This document shows positions 8,825 to 16,421 of a stretch of DNA of 47,529 nt, piece by piece (position 1 is the first letter of the stretch; each line of letters opens with the position of its first letter). This DNA is from Acidisoma sp. L85. Lineage in GTDB: Bacteria; Pseudomonadota; Alphaproteobacteria; Acetobacterales; Acetobacteraceae. The position numbers and the translations under genes were made by a program. Below the pieces are notes generated by a model, which was not told the DNA's origin, did not search any database, and saw nothing but the letters and a program-made list of their open reading frames with translations. The stretch is taken from positions 1 to 47,529 of the forward strand of contig NZ_LMUQ01000039.1 in assembly GCF_009765865.1 (NCBI RefSeq), read 5' to 3'.

Positions 8825-9589
8825 CTACGCCGCCCGGCACATGACCGTCGCGGTGTCCAGATCGAAGCTGCCGTCCTCCGCGATCGCGAAATGGTCCCGG
8901 ATGGCGGCGGGTGCCGCGGCCTGAAGCGAGCGGATCACCTTGGCATTTGCTTCAGAGGTGCGGGTGCGGGCGATCCAGACCGGGAAGTCCATGCGCAGCT
9001 TGCGGGCTGTGATGCCCTCGACCGCGAAGCCGGACCGGTAGAGGGCCGCCAGCCACTCGCCGACCGAATAATTCCGGATATGCGAGGCATCCCGCAGGAT
9101 CTCAAAGGCCTGCAGATGCGTGTCGAGGATCCGGTCCGTGGGCGCGGTCACATCGACAAAGACGGCGCGGCAGGCAGGCTTGAGAACGCGGCGCGCCTCG
9201 CGCAAGCCGGCTTCCATGTTCCGCCAATGGTGGGTTGTGAAGCGGCAGAGAACGACATCGAAGCTCGCATCCTCGAAGGGCAAATCCTCGGCGGCGGCCT
9301 GACGGACGGCAATATTGGAGAGACCGCGCTCCGCCGCCGTCTGGGCAACCACATCCAGCATACTCTTGGTAATGTCGCAGGCGACGACCTCCGCGACATG
9401 GGGGGCCGCGCGGTAGCTGACATGGCCTCCGCCACAGCCGAGGTCGAGAACCCGCGCTTCGCCCTGCCCGTGCAGCTCCGCCTCCATCTGCGCCAGGTCA
9501 TCGCCGGTGCTGTGATTGATGCTGGTGACGTAGTCCTGGGCACGGGGCGCGTATTGCGCGGCCGTGAAGGCGTTCATCGCGATGCTCAT
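8825..9589 (-). CDS. class I SAM-dependent methyltransferase
   Basis: A 254-residue soluble protein with a standard Rossmann methyltransferase fold. Motif I is VLDLGCGGGHVSY, the acidic loop after strand 2 is VACDITKSML, and the post-II region AAEDLPFEDASFDVVLCRFTTHHW is typical of the UbiE/Methyltransf_11 group. The substrate is not evident. Start ATG 9589 has AGGGGA about 8 nt upstream; ATG 9577 (MNAFTAAQYA) is an alternative. It is divergent from an XRE regulator, and the shared promoter region carries a perfect inverted repeat. It is therefore a likely target of that regulator, perhaps against a toxic small molecule (inference). Confidence 0.87.
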   Translation of the reverse strand: MSIAMNAFTAAQYAPRAQDYVTSINHSTGDDLAQMEAELHGQGEARVLDLGCGGGHVSYRAAPHVAEVVACDITKSMLDVVAQTAAERGLSNIAVRQAAAEDLPFEDASFDVVLCRFTTHHWRNMEAGLREARRVLKPACRAVFVDVTAPTDRILDTHLQAFEILRDASHIRNYSVGEWLAALYRSGFAVEGITARKLRMDFPVWIARTRTSEANAKVIRSLQAAAPAAIRDHFAIAEDGSFDLDTATVMCRAA

Positions 9590-9634
9590 GGTCGGGTTCC
9601 CCTATCTGACGCGTCACCATGTCACTCGATTGGA

Positions 9635-9663
9635 ACCAGTATAAGCCGGGTAGATATACTGGT
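9635..9663. promoter_or_regulatory. operator and overlapping divergent promoter region for the XRE regulator
   Basis: ACCAGTATA (9635-9643) and TATACTGGT (9655-9663) are a perfect 9-bp inverted repeat separated by 11 bp. Each half contains TATACT, a -10-like hexamer pointing toward one of the two divergent genes, so a bound dimer would block both promoters. The sequence lies 45 bp upstream of the methyltransferase start and 15 bp before the preferred regulator start. This arrangement is typical of an autoregulated local regulator. Binding by the adjacent XRE protein is inferred. Confidence 0.65.
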
Positions 9664-9678
9664 ATCACCGCTTCCCTG

Positions 9679-10470
9679 ATGATTATGACCGCTGCGCAAC
9701 GCGAGCTGCTGGCTGCCTTCGTCCGCGCCCGGCGTGAGGCGCTCGACCCCGCCGCTGCCGGGCTGCCGATGGAGGCTCATGCCCGCCGGCGCACACCGGG
9801 ATTGCGACGGGAGGAGGTCGCGCAGCTCTGCGGGATCAGCGTCACCTGGTACACCTGGATCGAGCAGGGCCGCGATATCTCGCTCTCCTCCGAGGCCCTC
9901 GCGCGGCTGGCAAGCGCTCTGCATTTGAGCGCGGCGGAGCGGGCTTACCTGTTTGAGCTGACCCGGAAGAAGGACCCCTCTCCGGCCACGATATTGCCGT
10001 CGGCCGTACCGGATGCTCTGAGCGCTGTCCTCTCGACGACAACGGCACCGGCGTATCTGCTTGACCGGCTTTGGCATGCGCGCGCCTGGAACGCAGCGGC
10101 GGGCCGGCTGTTTTCGCCGTGGCTCGGCAGCGGTGAGACTTCTCTGCTGCGCTATGTTTTTCTGGACACGTCAGCGCGCGATTTCATTCGCGAGTGGGAA
10201 AATCGCGCAAGGCGGCTTCTGGCGGAATTCCGGGCGGATATCGCGCGCAATCCGGGTGATACCGAAACACAGGATATGGTCGCGCGATTGCTACAAGACA
10301 GCCCGGACTTCGCGCGCTTCTGGAACAGCCACACGGTGCTGGCTCGCGAAGGCGGCACGCGCATGTTCAGCCACCCCGAGGACGGCATCGTGCAATACGA
10401 GCAGGTCACTCTCATCCCCGCGGCGCAGGCGGACCACAAGCTGGTGATCCTCCTGCCAGCACAGACGTGA
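9679..10470 (+). CDS. XRE-family transcriptional regulator with MmyB-like C-terminal domain
   Basis: 263 residues from ATG 9679; ATG 9685 is equally possible. The first 85 residues are an XRE helix-turn-helix with RRTPGLRREEVAQLCGIS and VTWYTWIEQGR, the signature of this actinobacterial and proteobacterial group. The rest is an MmyB-like ligand-binding domain with YLLDRLWHARAWNAAAGRLF and a C-terminal FSHPEDGIVQYEQVT. Members usually repress a neighbouring dehydrogenase or modifying enzyme and respond to a small molecule. The upstream in-frame ATG at 9619 is rejected because its coding would run through the operator. It faces the methyltransferase gene divergently. Confidence 0.9.
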   Translation: MIMTAAQRELLAAFVRARREALDPAAAGLPMEAHARRRTPGLRREEVAQLCGISVTWYTWIEQGRDISLSSEALARLASALHLSAAERAYLFELTRKKDPSPATILPSAVPDALSAVLSTTTAPAYLLDRLWHARAWNAAAGRLFSPWLGSGETSLLRYVFLDTSARDFIREWENRARRLLAEFRADIARNPGDTETQDMVARLLQDSPDFARFWNSHTVLAREGGTRMFSHPEDGIVQYEQVTLIPAAQADHKLVILLPAQT

Positions 10471-10577
10471 ACCCGAAAGCCTTGGACCAAGCCAGGTGCC
10501 GCTTGAGGAGAGCGAGCTTCTGGCGGCATGTTCGGACAGTCCCCGCCGCGTGGGGGGCTACCATCGCTGGAGGTGCT

Positions 10578-11204
10578 GTGACCGCGCCCACCCCTCTTAC
10601 CTCCGCCGTCATTCTGGCGGCCGGTCTCTCGTCTCGGATGGAAGGCCGGCACAAGCTTTTGCTCGACCTCGGCGGCCAGCCGATGCTGCGTCATGTCGTG
10701 ACGGCGGTTCTTGGCGTGGCACTTGCTGAACTCGTGGTCGTGACCGGGTATCGCGCGCCCGAGGTGACGGCCGCGCTAGACGCCCTGCCCGTCCGCTTCG
10801 TGCATAACGCCGAGTACGCGCAAGGACAGCCGGGGTCGGTCGTCGCCGGGGTGCGTGCGCTGACGGTGGCTTGCGAGGTGTTGATGGTGGTTCTTGGCGA
10901 CCAGCCTTTTCTCACAACGAGGAGTCTTCGCGCTCTGCTCGACGCATATCGGACGGTGGACGAAGGCAAGTCGATCCTGGTGCCCATGCGCAGCGGACAA
11001 CGGGGCAATCCGGTGCTGTTCGCCGCGCGCCATATTCCGGAGATCGCGGCGGGTGCGTTGAATGTCGGTTGCCGCCAGCTGGTCGATAGCCACCCCGAAC
11101 TGGTCGCCCGGATCGAGATGGATGATGATGCCTTCGTGCAGGATTGCGACACGCCAGCTGACTACGCGGCCATGCGGGCGCGCTACCAATCCGTGGCACG
11201 ATGA
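10578..11204 (+). CDS. MocA/MobA-like NTP transferase (molybdenum cofactor nucleotidyltransferase)
   Basis: 208 residues from GTG 10578, which has GGAGG five bases upstream. The ORF is open further upstream, but that part reads like leader sequence. The N-terminus AVILAAGLSSRMEGRHKLLL is the nucleotide-binding signature of the family. GDQPFLT, RGNPVLF and a late DCDTPADY segment also fit MocA-type proteins, which add CMP (MocA) or GMP (MobA) to molybdopterin. It is the first of four genes joined by ATGA overlaps, ahead of a Fe-S scaffold and two XdhC-domain genes. That context favours cytosine-dinucleotide cofactor for xanthine-dehydrogenase-type enzymes. Confidence 0.85.
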   Translation: MTAPTPLTSAVILAAGLSSRMEGRHKLLLDLGGQPMLRHVVTAVLGVALAELVVVTGYRAPEVTAALDALPVRFVHNAEYAQGQPGSVVAGVRALTVACEVLMVVLGDQPFLTTRSLRALLDAYRTVDEGKSILVPMRSGQRGNPVLFAARHIPEIAAGALNVGCRQLVDSHPELVARIEMDDDAFVQDCDTPADYAAMRARYQSVAR

Positions 11205-11674
11205 CCATGAGCGACACACAGGATATCTACAACGCGACAATCCTGGAACGAGCGCGGTCTCCCCGGCATAAACGCCGGCTGGAGGTGTTTGATGCCGAGG
11301 CGCGCGAGACCAATCCGCTATGCGGCGATCGGGTTGTGGTGCGCCTGCGCTGCGATCCCGAGAAGCGGATTGCCGCGATCGGCTATGAGGCGCGGGCTTG
11401 CGCCATCTGCATCGCGGCCGCCGACATCATGGCCGAGCTGGTCGAGGGTATCGCGGCGGAGGATGCCTGCGTGATGGCCGAAACCTTCGAACAGGGTTTA
11501 CGCTCCGGCACCGAGATTTCGGCGGATTTGGGGATGGAGCCACTGCGCGTATTTGCGCCCTTGCACGAAACGCCCTCTCGCATCGGTTGCGCGACATTGG
11601 CGTGGCGATCCTTGACGCGGGCGATCGGCATGGTGAACCGGACTGATCAAGTGGTATCGGACTCCCGGTCATGA
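11201..11674 (+). CDS. SufU/NifU-N-like iron-sulfur cluster scaffold protein
   Basis: 157 residues. The family metal ligands are present: Cys41 and Asp43 in NPLCGD, Cys67/Cys70 in ACAICIAAAD and Cys130 in SRIGCATLAW. The overall SufU/NifU-N fold is recognisable (IYNATILERARSPRH at the start). The ATG overlaps the stop of the MocA-like gene by 4 bp; ATG 11207 is an alternative start. It is not next to any suf or isc gene. Its location between MocA-like and XdhC genes suggests it supplies Fe-S clusters to a molybdenum hydroxylase (inference). Confidence 0.82.
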   Translation: MTMSDTQDIYNATILERARSPRHKRRLEVFDAEARETNPLCGDRVVVRLRCDPEKRIAAIGYEARACAICIAAADIMAELVEGIAAEDACVMAETFEQGLRSGTEISADLGMEPLRVFAPLHETPSRIGCATLAWRSLTRAIGMVNRTDQVVSDSRS

Positions 11675-11994
11675 GCGGCGGTGTCGAGGATATCTTCGCC
11701 CAGGTCGGTGCGTGGCGGGACCAGGGCGAGCGGGTGGCCCTGGCGACGGTCATTGCCACGTGGGGTAGTTCACCTCGGCCCGTCGGAAGCCAGATGGCTG
11801 TCACGCAGAGTGGCCGCATCGTCGGTTCAGTCAGCGGCGGCTGTGTCGAAAGCGCGGTCGCGGAGGCGAGCCTTCTGACGCTTGCCACCGGGCAGCCGCA
11901 GGTTCTCGACTATGGCGTAACTAATGAGCGCGCCTGGGAGATCGGTCTCGCCTGCGGCGGCCGCTTGCGCGTTTTCGTGGAAGAGGTGGGATGA
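11671..11994 (+). CDS. XdhC/CoxI family protein, N-terminal domain only
   Basis: 107 residues that correspond to the XdhC_CoxI domain: ALATVIATWGSSPRPVGSQM, then GRIVGSVSGGCVESAV, then a C-terminal GLACGGRLRVFVEE. XdhC-type proteins insert sulfurated molybdenum cofactor into xanthine dehydrogenase and related enzymes. The Rossmann half is encoded by the next gene, which overlaps this stop by ATGA (11991-11994). Natural two-gene versions of XdhC are known in alphaproteobacteria, so this is probably not a frameshift. It begins inside the stop of the Fe-S scaffold gene. Confidence 0.85.
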   Translation: MSGGVEDIFAQVGAWRDQGERVALATVIATWGSSPRPVGSQMAVTQSGRIVGSVSGGCVESAVAEASLLTLATGQPQVLDYGVTNERAWEIGLACGGRLRVFVEEVG

Positions 11995-12680
11995 CGCCGG
12001 AAATCACGGCGGCGCTTTTTCAGGCCCGAGCCGAACGGCGTCCCTTGGTTCTGGCGACCCGCCTCCCCGATGGGCTGCAACGGATCCTTCCAGATTCCAT
12101 CGAAGATGATCTACAGGATGCGGCGCGCCAGGCACTTGAGCGCGACCGGAACGGGATTGTCGAGCTTGCCGGCGAAAGCTGGTTTCTGCATGTGCATAAC
12201 CTCCCCGTGCGAATCTTCGTGGTGGGCGCGGTGCATATCGCCCAGGCATTGGTGCGGCTGACGGCGCCTTTCGACATGGCGACCATCGTGATCGATCCGC
12301 GACCCGCTTTGGCGACCGTTGAACGATTTCCCGATGCCGCACTGATGTCCGACTGGCCGGACGAAGCGCTGGATCTCGCGAAACTCGATGCCCGCAGCGC
12401 GATCGTTGTCTTGACGCATGATCCAAAGCTTGACGATCCCGCGCTCGACCGCGCGCTGAGGTCGGACGCGTTCTACATCGGCGCGCTGGGATCTCGCAGA
12501 TCTCATGCCGCGCGGCTCGAAAGGCTGGCGGCACTGGGGCATGAGCAGAGCAGTCTCTCGCGCATCAAAGGTCCGGTGGGGTTGCCGATCGGCGCGGTTA
12601 CCGCGCCCGAGATCGCGCTCTCGATCCTTGCGGAGCTGGTCGCGGTGCGGCGCGGTGCCGCGTTGGGTGCGGGGCGCTGA
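11991..12680 (+). CDS. XdhC family protein, Rossmann C-terminal domain
   Basis: 229 residues matching the XdhC_C half. Its N-terminal part looks like a short substrate-loop region (LVLATRLPDGLQRILP). It then has the Rossmann core VFVVGAVHIAQALVRLT and IVIDPRPALATVERFP. The C-terminal YIGALGSRRSHAARLERL and GPVGLPIGAVTAPEIALSIL are highly conserved in XdhC. It pairs with the preceding 107-residue protein to make one full XdhC. It is the last gene of the coupled operon; its 3' end converges on an SDR gene with a GC hairpin between. Confidence 0.87.
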   Translation: MTPEITAALFQARAERRPLVLATRLPDGLQRILPDSIEDDLQDAARQALERDRNGIVELAGESWFLHVHNLPVRIFVVGAVHIAQALVRLTAPFDMATIVIDPRPALATVERFPDAALMSDWPDEALDLAKLDARSAIVVLTHDPKLDDPALDRALRSDAFYIGALGSRRSHAARLERLAALGHEQSSLSRIKGPVGLPIGAVTAPEIALSILAELVAVRRGAALGAGR

Positions 12681-12697
12681 TCCAGGTTCGAGCGCGC

Positions 12698-12723
12698 GGC
12701 GGCGGCTACCAGAGCGCGCCGCC
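12698..12723. terminator. candidate bidirectional hairpin between XdhC and SDR genes
   Basis: GGCGGCG (12698-12704) pairs with CGCCGCC (12717-12723) across a 12-nt loop. The convergent SDR stop codon lies in the loop, and the XdhC stop is 18 bp to the left. There is no U-tract, and the sequence is GC-repetitive, so chance pairing is possible. Confidence 0.3.
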
Positions 12724-13533
12724 GGTGATCTGGATGTTTTCCATTGTGATTCCCTTGGCCTCTTCGCGGCACAGGAAAGCCGCCAGGGCCGCGACCTCGT
12801 CGGGTTGAATGATGCGCTTCTGCGGGTTCTGCTCGGCGACCTCAGCCATGGCCTGAGCAAGAGTCCGCGTGTCGCCTTCGCGTGCGACGACTTGTTCGAG
12901 GTTGCGGCGCATGAGTTCGGTTTCGACCCAGGTCGGGCTGATCATGACGCAGGTCACGCCATGCGGCGCGCCTTCCAGGGCAACGCAGCGGGTGAGGCCG
13001 AGCAGGCCCGATTTCGAGGCGCAATAGGCCGGGTTGTCCTTCCAGCCGACGGTCGCCGCAGTGGAGCCGATATTGATGATCCGCCCCCAGCGCCGGGAGA
13101 TCATGCCGGGCAGCAGCGTGCGGATCATGCGGAAGGCGCCGTTGAGATTGGTGTCGATGATCTTGGTCCAGAGCTCGTCGGAATGGCCCGAGACCGGCTG
13201 CTCCGCGGTCGTGCCCGCAGCGTTCACAAGGATATCGGCGGGGCCGCCGACAGCCTCAGCGTCGTGCAGGAAGCGGTCGATGGCGGTGGTGTCGCGCACG
13301 TCGAGATGTCCGACATAGGTGGGGACGCCGAAGTCACGCAGCGCCGCGCGCACCGTGACGATTTCGGCGGGGTCGGGATAGGCGGCCGCATCGCCCGATC
13401 GCCCCGCTTGCTCGCCGATATAGGAGCCGACCGCGACAGCCGCGCCTTCCGCCGCCAAAGCCTTGGCGATGGCCAGGCCCTGGCCCGTTAGGCCGCCGGT
13501 GATGACGGCGGCGCGGTTGGCGAGGGATTTCAT
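12706..13533 (-). CDS. short-chain dehydrogenase/reductase downstream of acetone carboxylase genes
   Basis: 275 residues from ATG 13533 (MKSLANRAAVITGG). Classical SDR features are the cofactor loop TGGLTGQG (12-19), NAAG near 104-107, Ser157 in INIGSTAA, and Tyr170/Lys174 in YCASK. The C-terminus ends in GITMENIQITGGALW. It lies downstream of the acxC-like gene on the same strand, with a 184-bp gap holding repeat copy C. By context it could oxidise a secondary alcohol to the ketone that feeds the carboxylase, or reduce acetoacetate to 3-hydroxybutyrate. Neither is provable from sequence. The upstream ATG extension to 13590 is rejected. Confidence 0.88.
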   Translation of the reverse strand: MKSLANRAAVITGGLTGQGLAIAKALAAEGAAVAVGSYIGEQAGRSGDAAAYPDPAEIVTVRAALRDFGVPTYVGHLDVRDTTAIDRFLHDAEAVGGPADILVNAAGTTAEQPVSGHSDELWTKIIDTNLNGAFRMIRTLLPGMISRRWGRIINIGSTAATVGWKDNPAYCASKSGLLGLTRCVALEGAPHGVTCVMISPTWVETELMRRNLEQVVAREGDTRTLAQAMAEVAEQNPQKRIIQPDEVAALAAFLCREEAKGITMENIQITGGALW

Positions 13534-13591
13534 GGAATGTGCCTGTCCAATTGAGCGTAAGGGCGTATTGCTGGCCCAAGCCCCAGACATC

Positions 13592-13678
13592 CGTCATGGC
13601 ACGCGAAGGCGTGCCATCCACGCCTTGCCTTCGTCGAGCAAGGAAGGCGTGGATGCTCGGCCTTCGCCGAGCATGACG
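13592..13678 (-). repeat. dispersed three-hairpin repeat, copy C (reverse orientation)
   Basis: 87 bp. On the plus strand the arms are ATGGCACGC GAAG GCGTGCCAT, then CCACGCCTT with its partner AAGGCGTGG, then ATGCTCGGC CTTC GCCGAGCAT, closed by CGTC and GACG. All three arms are perfect or nearly so, making this the best-formed copy. It is inverted relative to copies B, D and E. It lies in the tandem gap between the acxC-like gene and the SDR gene. Flanking bases are also shared with copy D (20 of 23 upstream). Confidence 0.85.
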
Positions 13679-13717
13679 TGGGGGAATGAGCAAGGTTCAA
13701 ACCCAAAACATCCTTTT

Positions 13718-14209
13718 CTAGCCTTCCAAAGGTTGCTTCAGCCAATCGCGGTAGAAGCCTTCGAGGTCGGGTTGGAAGTCGTGCAGGATCGGGTAGCCGG
13801 GAGCGCAGGCTTCGACCTCGTGCAGGATGCCGCAGCTTGGGCAGATGAATTCGCGGATCTCCATCCAACGCGGGTCGGGCAAATCGCTGTTGGGGTAGAT
13901 CTCGCGCAGGGTCTCCTCGGTCTTGCGGACAAAGATATGGGCGGTGAGTTTCCAGTTCCGTCGATAATCGCCATGCTCGTGGCCGCATTCGCATTTGGTG
14001 ACGCGGCCGCGCGGGGTTTCGGCGATGAAGAGGTGATCGCCGATGGGCAAAAGGATCCGGTCGTCCCAGGACACGCGGTCCTGCAGCACGGAGAGAACCT
14101 TGAAGAAGCGGTCTTCGTCCTTGTAGGCGCTCATGATGCGCTTGGTCTGGTGCCAGGGCAGCGTTCCGGCGACGAGTTCGCCGATGATCTCGCGGCTATA
14201 GCTGCTCAT
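13718..14209 (-). CDS. acxC: acetone carboxylase gamma subunit
   Basis: 163 residues, normal for the gamma subunit of the alpha2-beta2-gamma2 acetone carboxylase. It carries two Cys pairs, Cys73/Cys75 (KCECGHEHG) and Cys123/Cys126 (FICPSCGILH), consistent with a structural metal site, and WxxRYx-like aromatic stretches (YRRNWKLTAH). Its ATG overlaps the alpha-subunit stop by 4 bp, so it is translationally coupled. The gamma subunit sets this complex apart from two-subunit hydantoinase or oxoprolinase relatives. It is the last of the three carboxylase genes. Confidence 0.92.
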   Translation of the reverse strand: MSSYSREIIGELVAGTLPWHQTKRIMSAYKDEDRFFKVLSVLQDRVSWDDRILLPIGDHLFIAETPRGRVTKCECGHEHGDYRRNWKLTAHIFVRKTEETLREIYPNSDLPDPRWMEIREFICPSCGILHEVEACAPGYPILHDFQPDLEGFYRDWLKQPLEG

Positions 14210-16407
14210 GGCTTTTCCCCGAAGGTGAAGCTGGGTTCCAGACCCCAGAAGTCGCGAAATTCGCTCGAGAAGCGCGGGGAGAGGCGCATCGCGCTCGCAT
14301 ACATGCGGCGTACCTCGAAGGCGAATTTCTGGTCGCGGATGCGCGTGCTTTCCTGCGCCATCCATTCCGCCACAGGTACCGCACGTCTTATGCGTTCGCG
14401 GCGAAGCTCCTCACGGGCCGCTGCGGTCGCGGCAAGGTCGGCTTCCATTTCGTCGGTGTCGAGGTTCTCCCGCACCACGATGCCGAAGACATTGCGCGCG
14501 GACTCGGCGGTGAGGAAGCCGTTCTCGACATCCCAGGCGGTCTTGACCGGATCGCGTTCCAACACATCACCGTAGCCGCCGCCGCCATTATAGGAATGGG
14601 TGAAGATATCGCCGCTTTTGTGCGGCGCGCTGATATAGGGACCTTCGTCCGTGAGGTGATCGCCGGTCACCAGCTTCTCCAGATCCGAGCGGTGCGGATC
14701 GGTTCCAGTGGTATGCGGGATCGGCAAACGGGCGGCCGTCAGCTCGTTGATATTCGTGTTTCGGACGACACGGTGCATCTGGCAGGTCGGCGCTGGATAG
14801 CCGCCGCACATTCCCGCATTGTCGAAGACGCGCGAGGAATGTTCGGAGGTCACGAGCCGCAGGTGGGGCGTTTTGTTGATGAGCCAGGTGGACATGAACG
14901 AGCAGCCACCACGGTATTTGCCGGAGCCGCCGGAATTCGGCACGATCGAGCGGCCAATGTAGAGCATCGGCATATTCTGTTCCCAGATCTCGATATTCCC
15001 CATATCGGATTCCGGATTCCAGCCGACATAGGCGGTGTCGAGACCGTCCTTGATGGCGAGCGCGCCGGAACCGGCCGCCGCGCATTCGAAATGGGCCATG
15101 CCGAATTGGGTGCCGTATTGGCTTTCACCGCCCATCTCAATCATCGGGCTATTCACCTGGCCGACGAAAATCTCCTCGACAAAACCACGCCCGAGAAAGC
15201 CGCGCGACAGCAGCCGCTGGAACACGCCGTAGGCCGGCAGCAGCAAGGCCCAGGAAGTCGCGGTGGCGCATTTCTCGTTGTCGGGATTGGTCCAGGTGCC
15301 GTACGGCAGTTTCAGCTCGGTGCCCATCCATGCGCCGTCATTGACGAGACCCTCGTAATTCATGTGCTGGGTCAGGGTCACGAACATGCCGCCATCCATG
15401 CCAGCGGGCGTGCAGTTCATGGAATGATAGCCCCAGGGCTGCGTTCCCTCGAAATCGAGCTTGATCGTGCCGTCGAGCGTGATCTCCATCTCGATCGGAA
15501 TATTATAGAGCCAATTGGGATCGCCGAGCGGCTGGAAACCGGGTTTTCCCTCCGTCACATGGCCGTAGAAGGTATGGCCGCGATAGATGCCTGGTACGGT
15601 GAGCTGGCGCGTGCGGGCGAGCTGGCCGCGCCGGCCTTCCTCGATGAACTCCTTACTGACGCGCATCCAGTAATCCAGGCCGATCTCGCCGATGAGCCCC
15701 TTCACCGCCTCGCGCATATCGATGCAGGAGGCGACCTTCGCCTTTTCGTCGAGCACCCAGTAGATCGGCATGCGCAAATTACGCTCGCAGCGGATCACAT
15801 AGTCGCGGCGGATCGCATCATTCGTGCCGATCTTCTCGGCACAGACGAAAAGCCCTTCTGTATAGCGTTCCTGTGCGAGGCAGACATCGCCGCCCGGCGT
15901 GATGCCACCACTTTCCAGCTCGTGGCAGACGGCGCCGGCCCAGCCGACCAATGTGCCCTCGTAGTAGATGGGCACGACATCCATCACATCCGGCACCTGC
16001 ACGGTGCCGATGAAGGCATCGTTATTGGCGAAGATGTCGCCAGGGTTGATACCGGGATCGGCTTCGTAGCCTTGCTTGATCATCCACTTGATGAAGCGGC
16101 TCATGGTATGGACATGCACCATGATGCCGTTGGAAAGCGCGATCGCATCGCCCTCGGGCGTGTAGATGGCAACCACCATTTCACCCACTTCGCGCACGCC
16201 GGGGGAGGCGGAAATCCGTCGCGCCATTTCGCGCGCGGATACGCACAGCGCGCGGAGCTTCGTGTGCAGTGTTTCGAATTTGAGCGGATTGTCCTGGCGC
16301 AGCCTGAGGTCGGTGATACCGTCGTAGCAGCCGGTCTCCGCCATCATCCGCTCGGAGTCGAGCAGACGGTCGCGCAACGGCATGGCGATGTGGGTGCTGT
16401 CGAGCAT
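14206..16407 (-). CDS. acxB: acetone carboxylase alpha subunit (hydantoinase B family)
   Basis: 733 residues from ATG 16407, which has AAGGGAG about 9 nt upstream. It has the hydantoinase-B fold with HVHTMSRFIKWMIKQGY, the metal-site region NNDAFIGTVQVPDVMD and the following VCHELESGG. The late GGGGYGDVLERDP is a hallmark of the family. It binds Mn and carries out the carboxylation of acetone to acetoacetate, powered by ATP and bicarbonate, with the beta subunit. It begins 14 bp after the beta stop and overlaps the gamma start, so the three genes form one operon. Acetophenone carboxylase is the nearest alternative. Confidence 0.9.
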   Translation of the reverse strand: MLDSTHIAMPLRDRLLDSERMMAETGCYDGITDLRLRQDNPLKFETLHTKLRALCVSAREMARRISASPGVREVGEMVVAIYTPEGDAIALSNGIMVHVHTMSRFIKWMIKQGYEADPGINPGDIFANNDAFIGTVQVPDVMDVVPIYYEGTLVGWAGAVCHELESGGITPGGDVCLAQERYTEGLFVCAEKIGTNDAIRRDYVIRCERNLRMPIYWVLDEKAKVASCIDMREAVKGLIGEIGLDYWMRVSKEFIEEGRRGQLARTRQLTVPGIYRGHTFYGHVTEGKPGFQPLGDPNWLYNIPIEMEITLDGTIKLDFEGTQPWGYHSMNCTPAGMDGGMFVTLTQHMNYEGLVNDGAWMGTELKLPYGTWTNPDNEKCATATSWALLLPAYGVFQRLLSRGFLGRGFVEEIFVGQVNSPMIEMGGESQYGTQFGMAHFECAAAGSGALAIKDGLDTAYVGWNPESDMGNIEIWEQNMPMLYIGRSIVPNSGGSGKYRGGCSFMSTWLINKTPHLRLVTSEHSSRVFDNAGMCGGYPAPTCQMHRVVRNTNINELTAARLPIPHTTGTDPHRSDLEKLVTGDHLTDEGPYISAPHKSGDIFTHSYNGGGGYGDVLERDPVKTAWDVENGFLTAESARNVFGIVVRENLDTDEMEADLAATAAAREELRRERIRRAVPVAEWMAQESTRIRDQKFAFEVRRMYASAMRLSPRFSSEFRDFWGLEPSFTFGEKP

Positions 16408-16421
16408 GCGGATCGTCTCCC

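Noticed and set aside
9619-9678. Upstream ATG extension of the XRE regulator
   Set aside because: It would run coding sequence through the perfect operator palindrome and adds no family-like residues.
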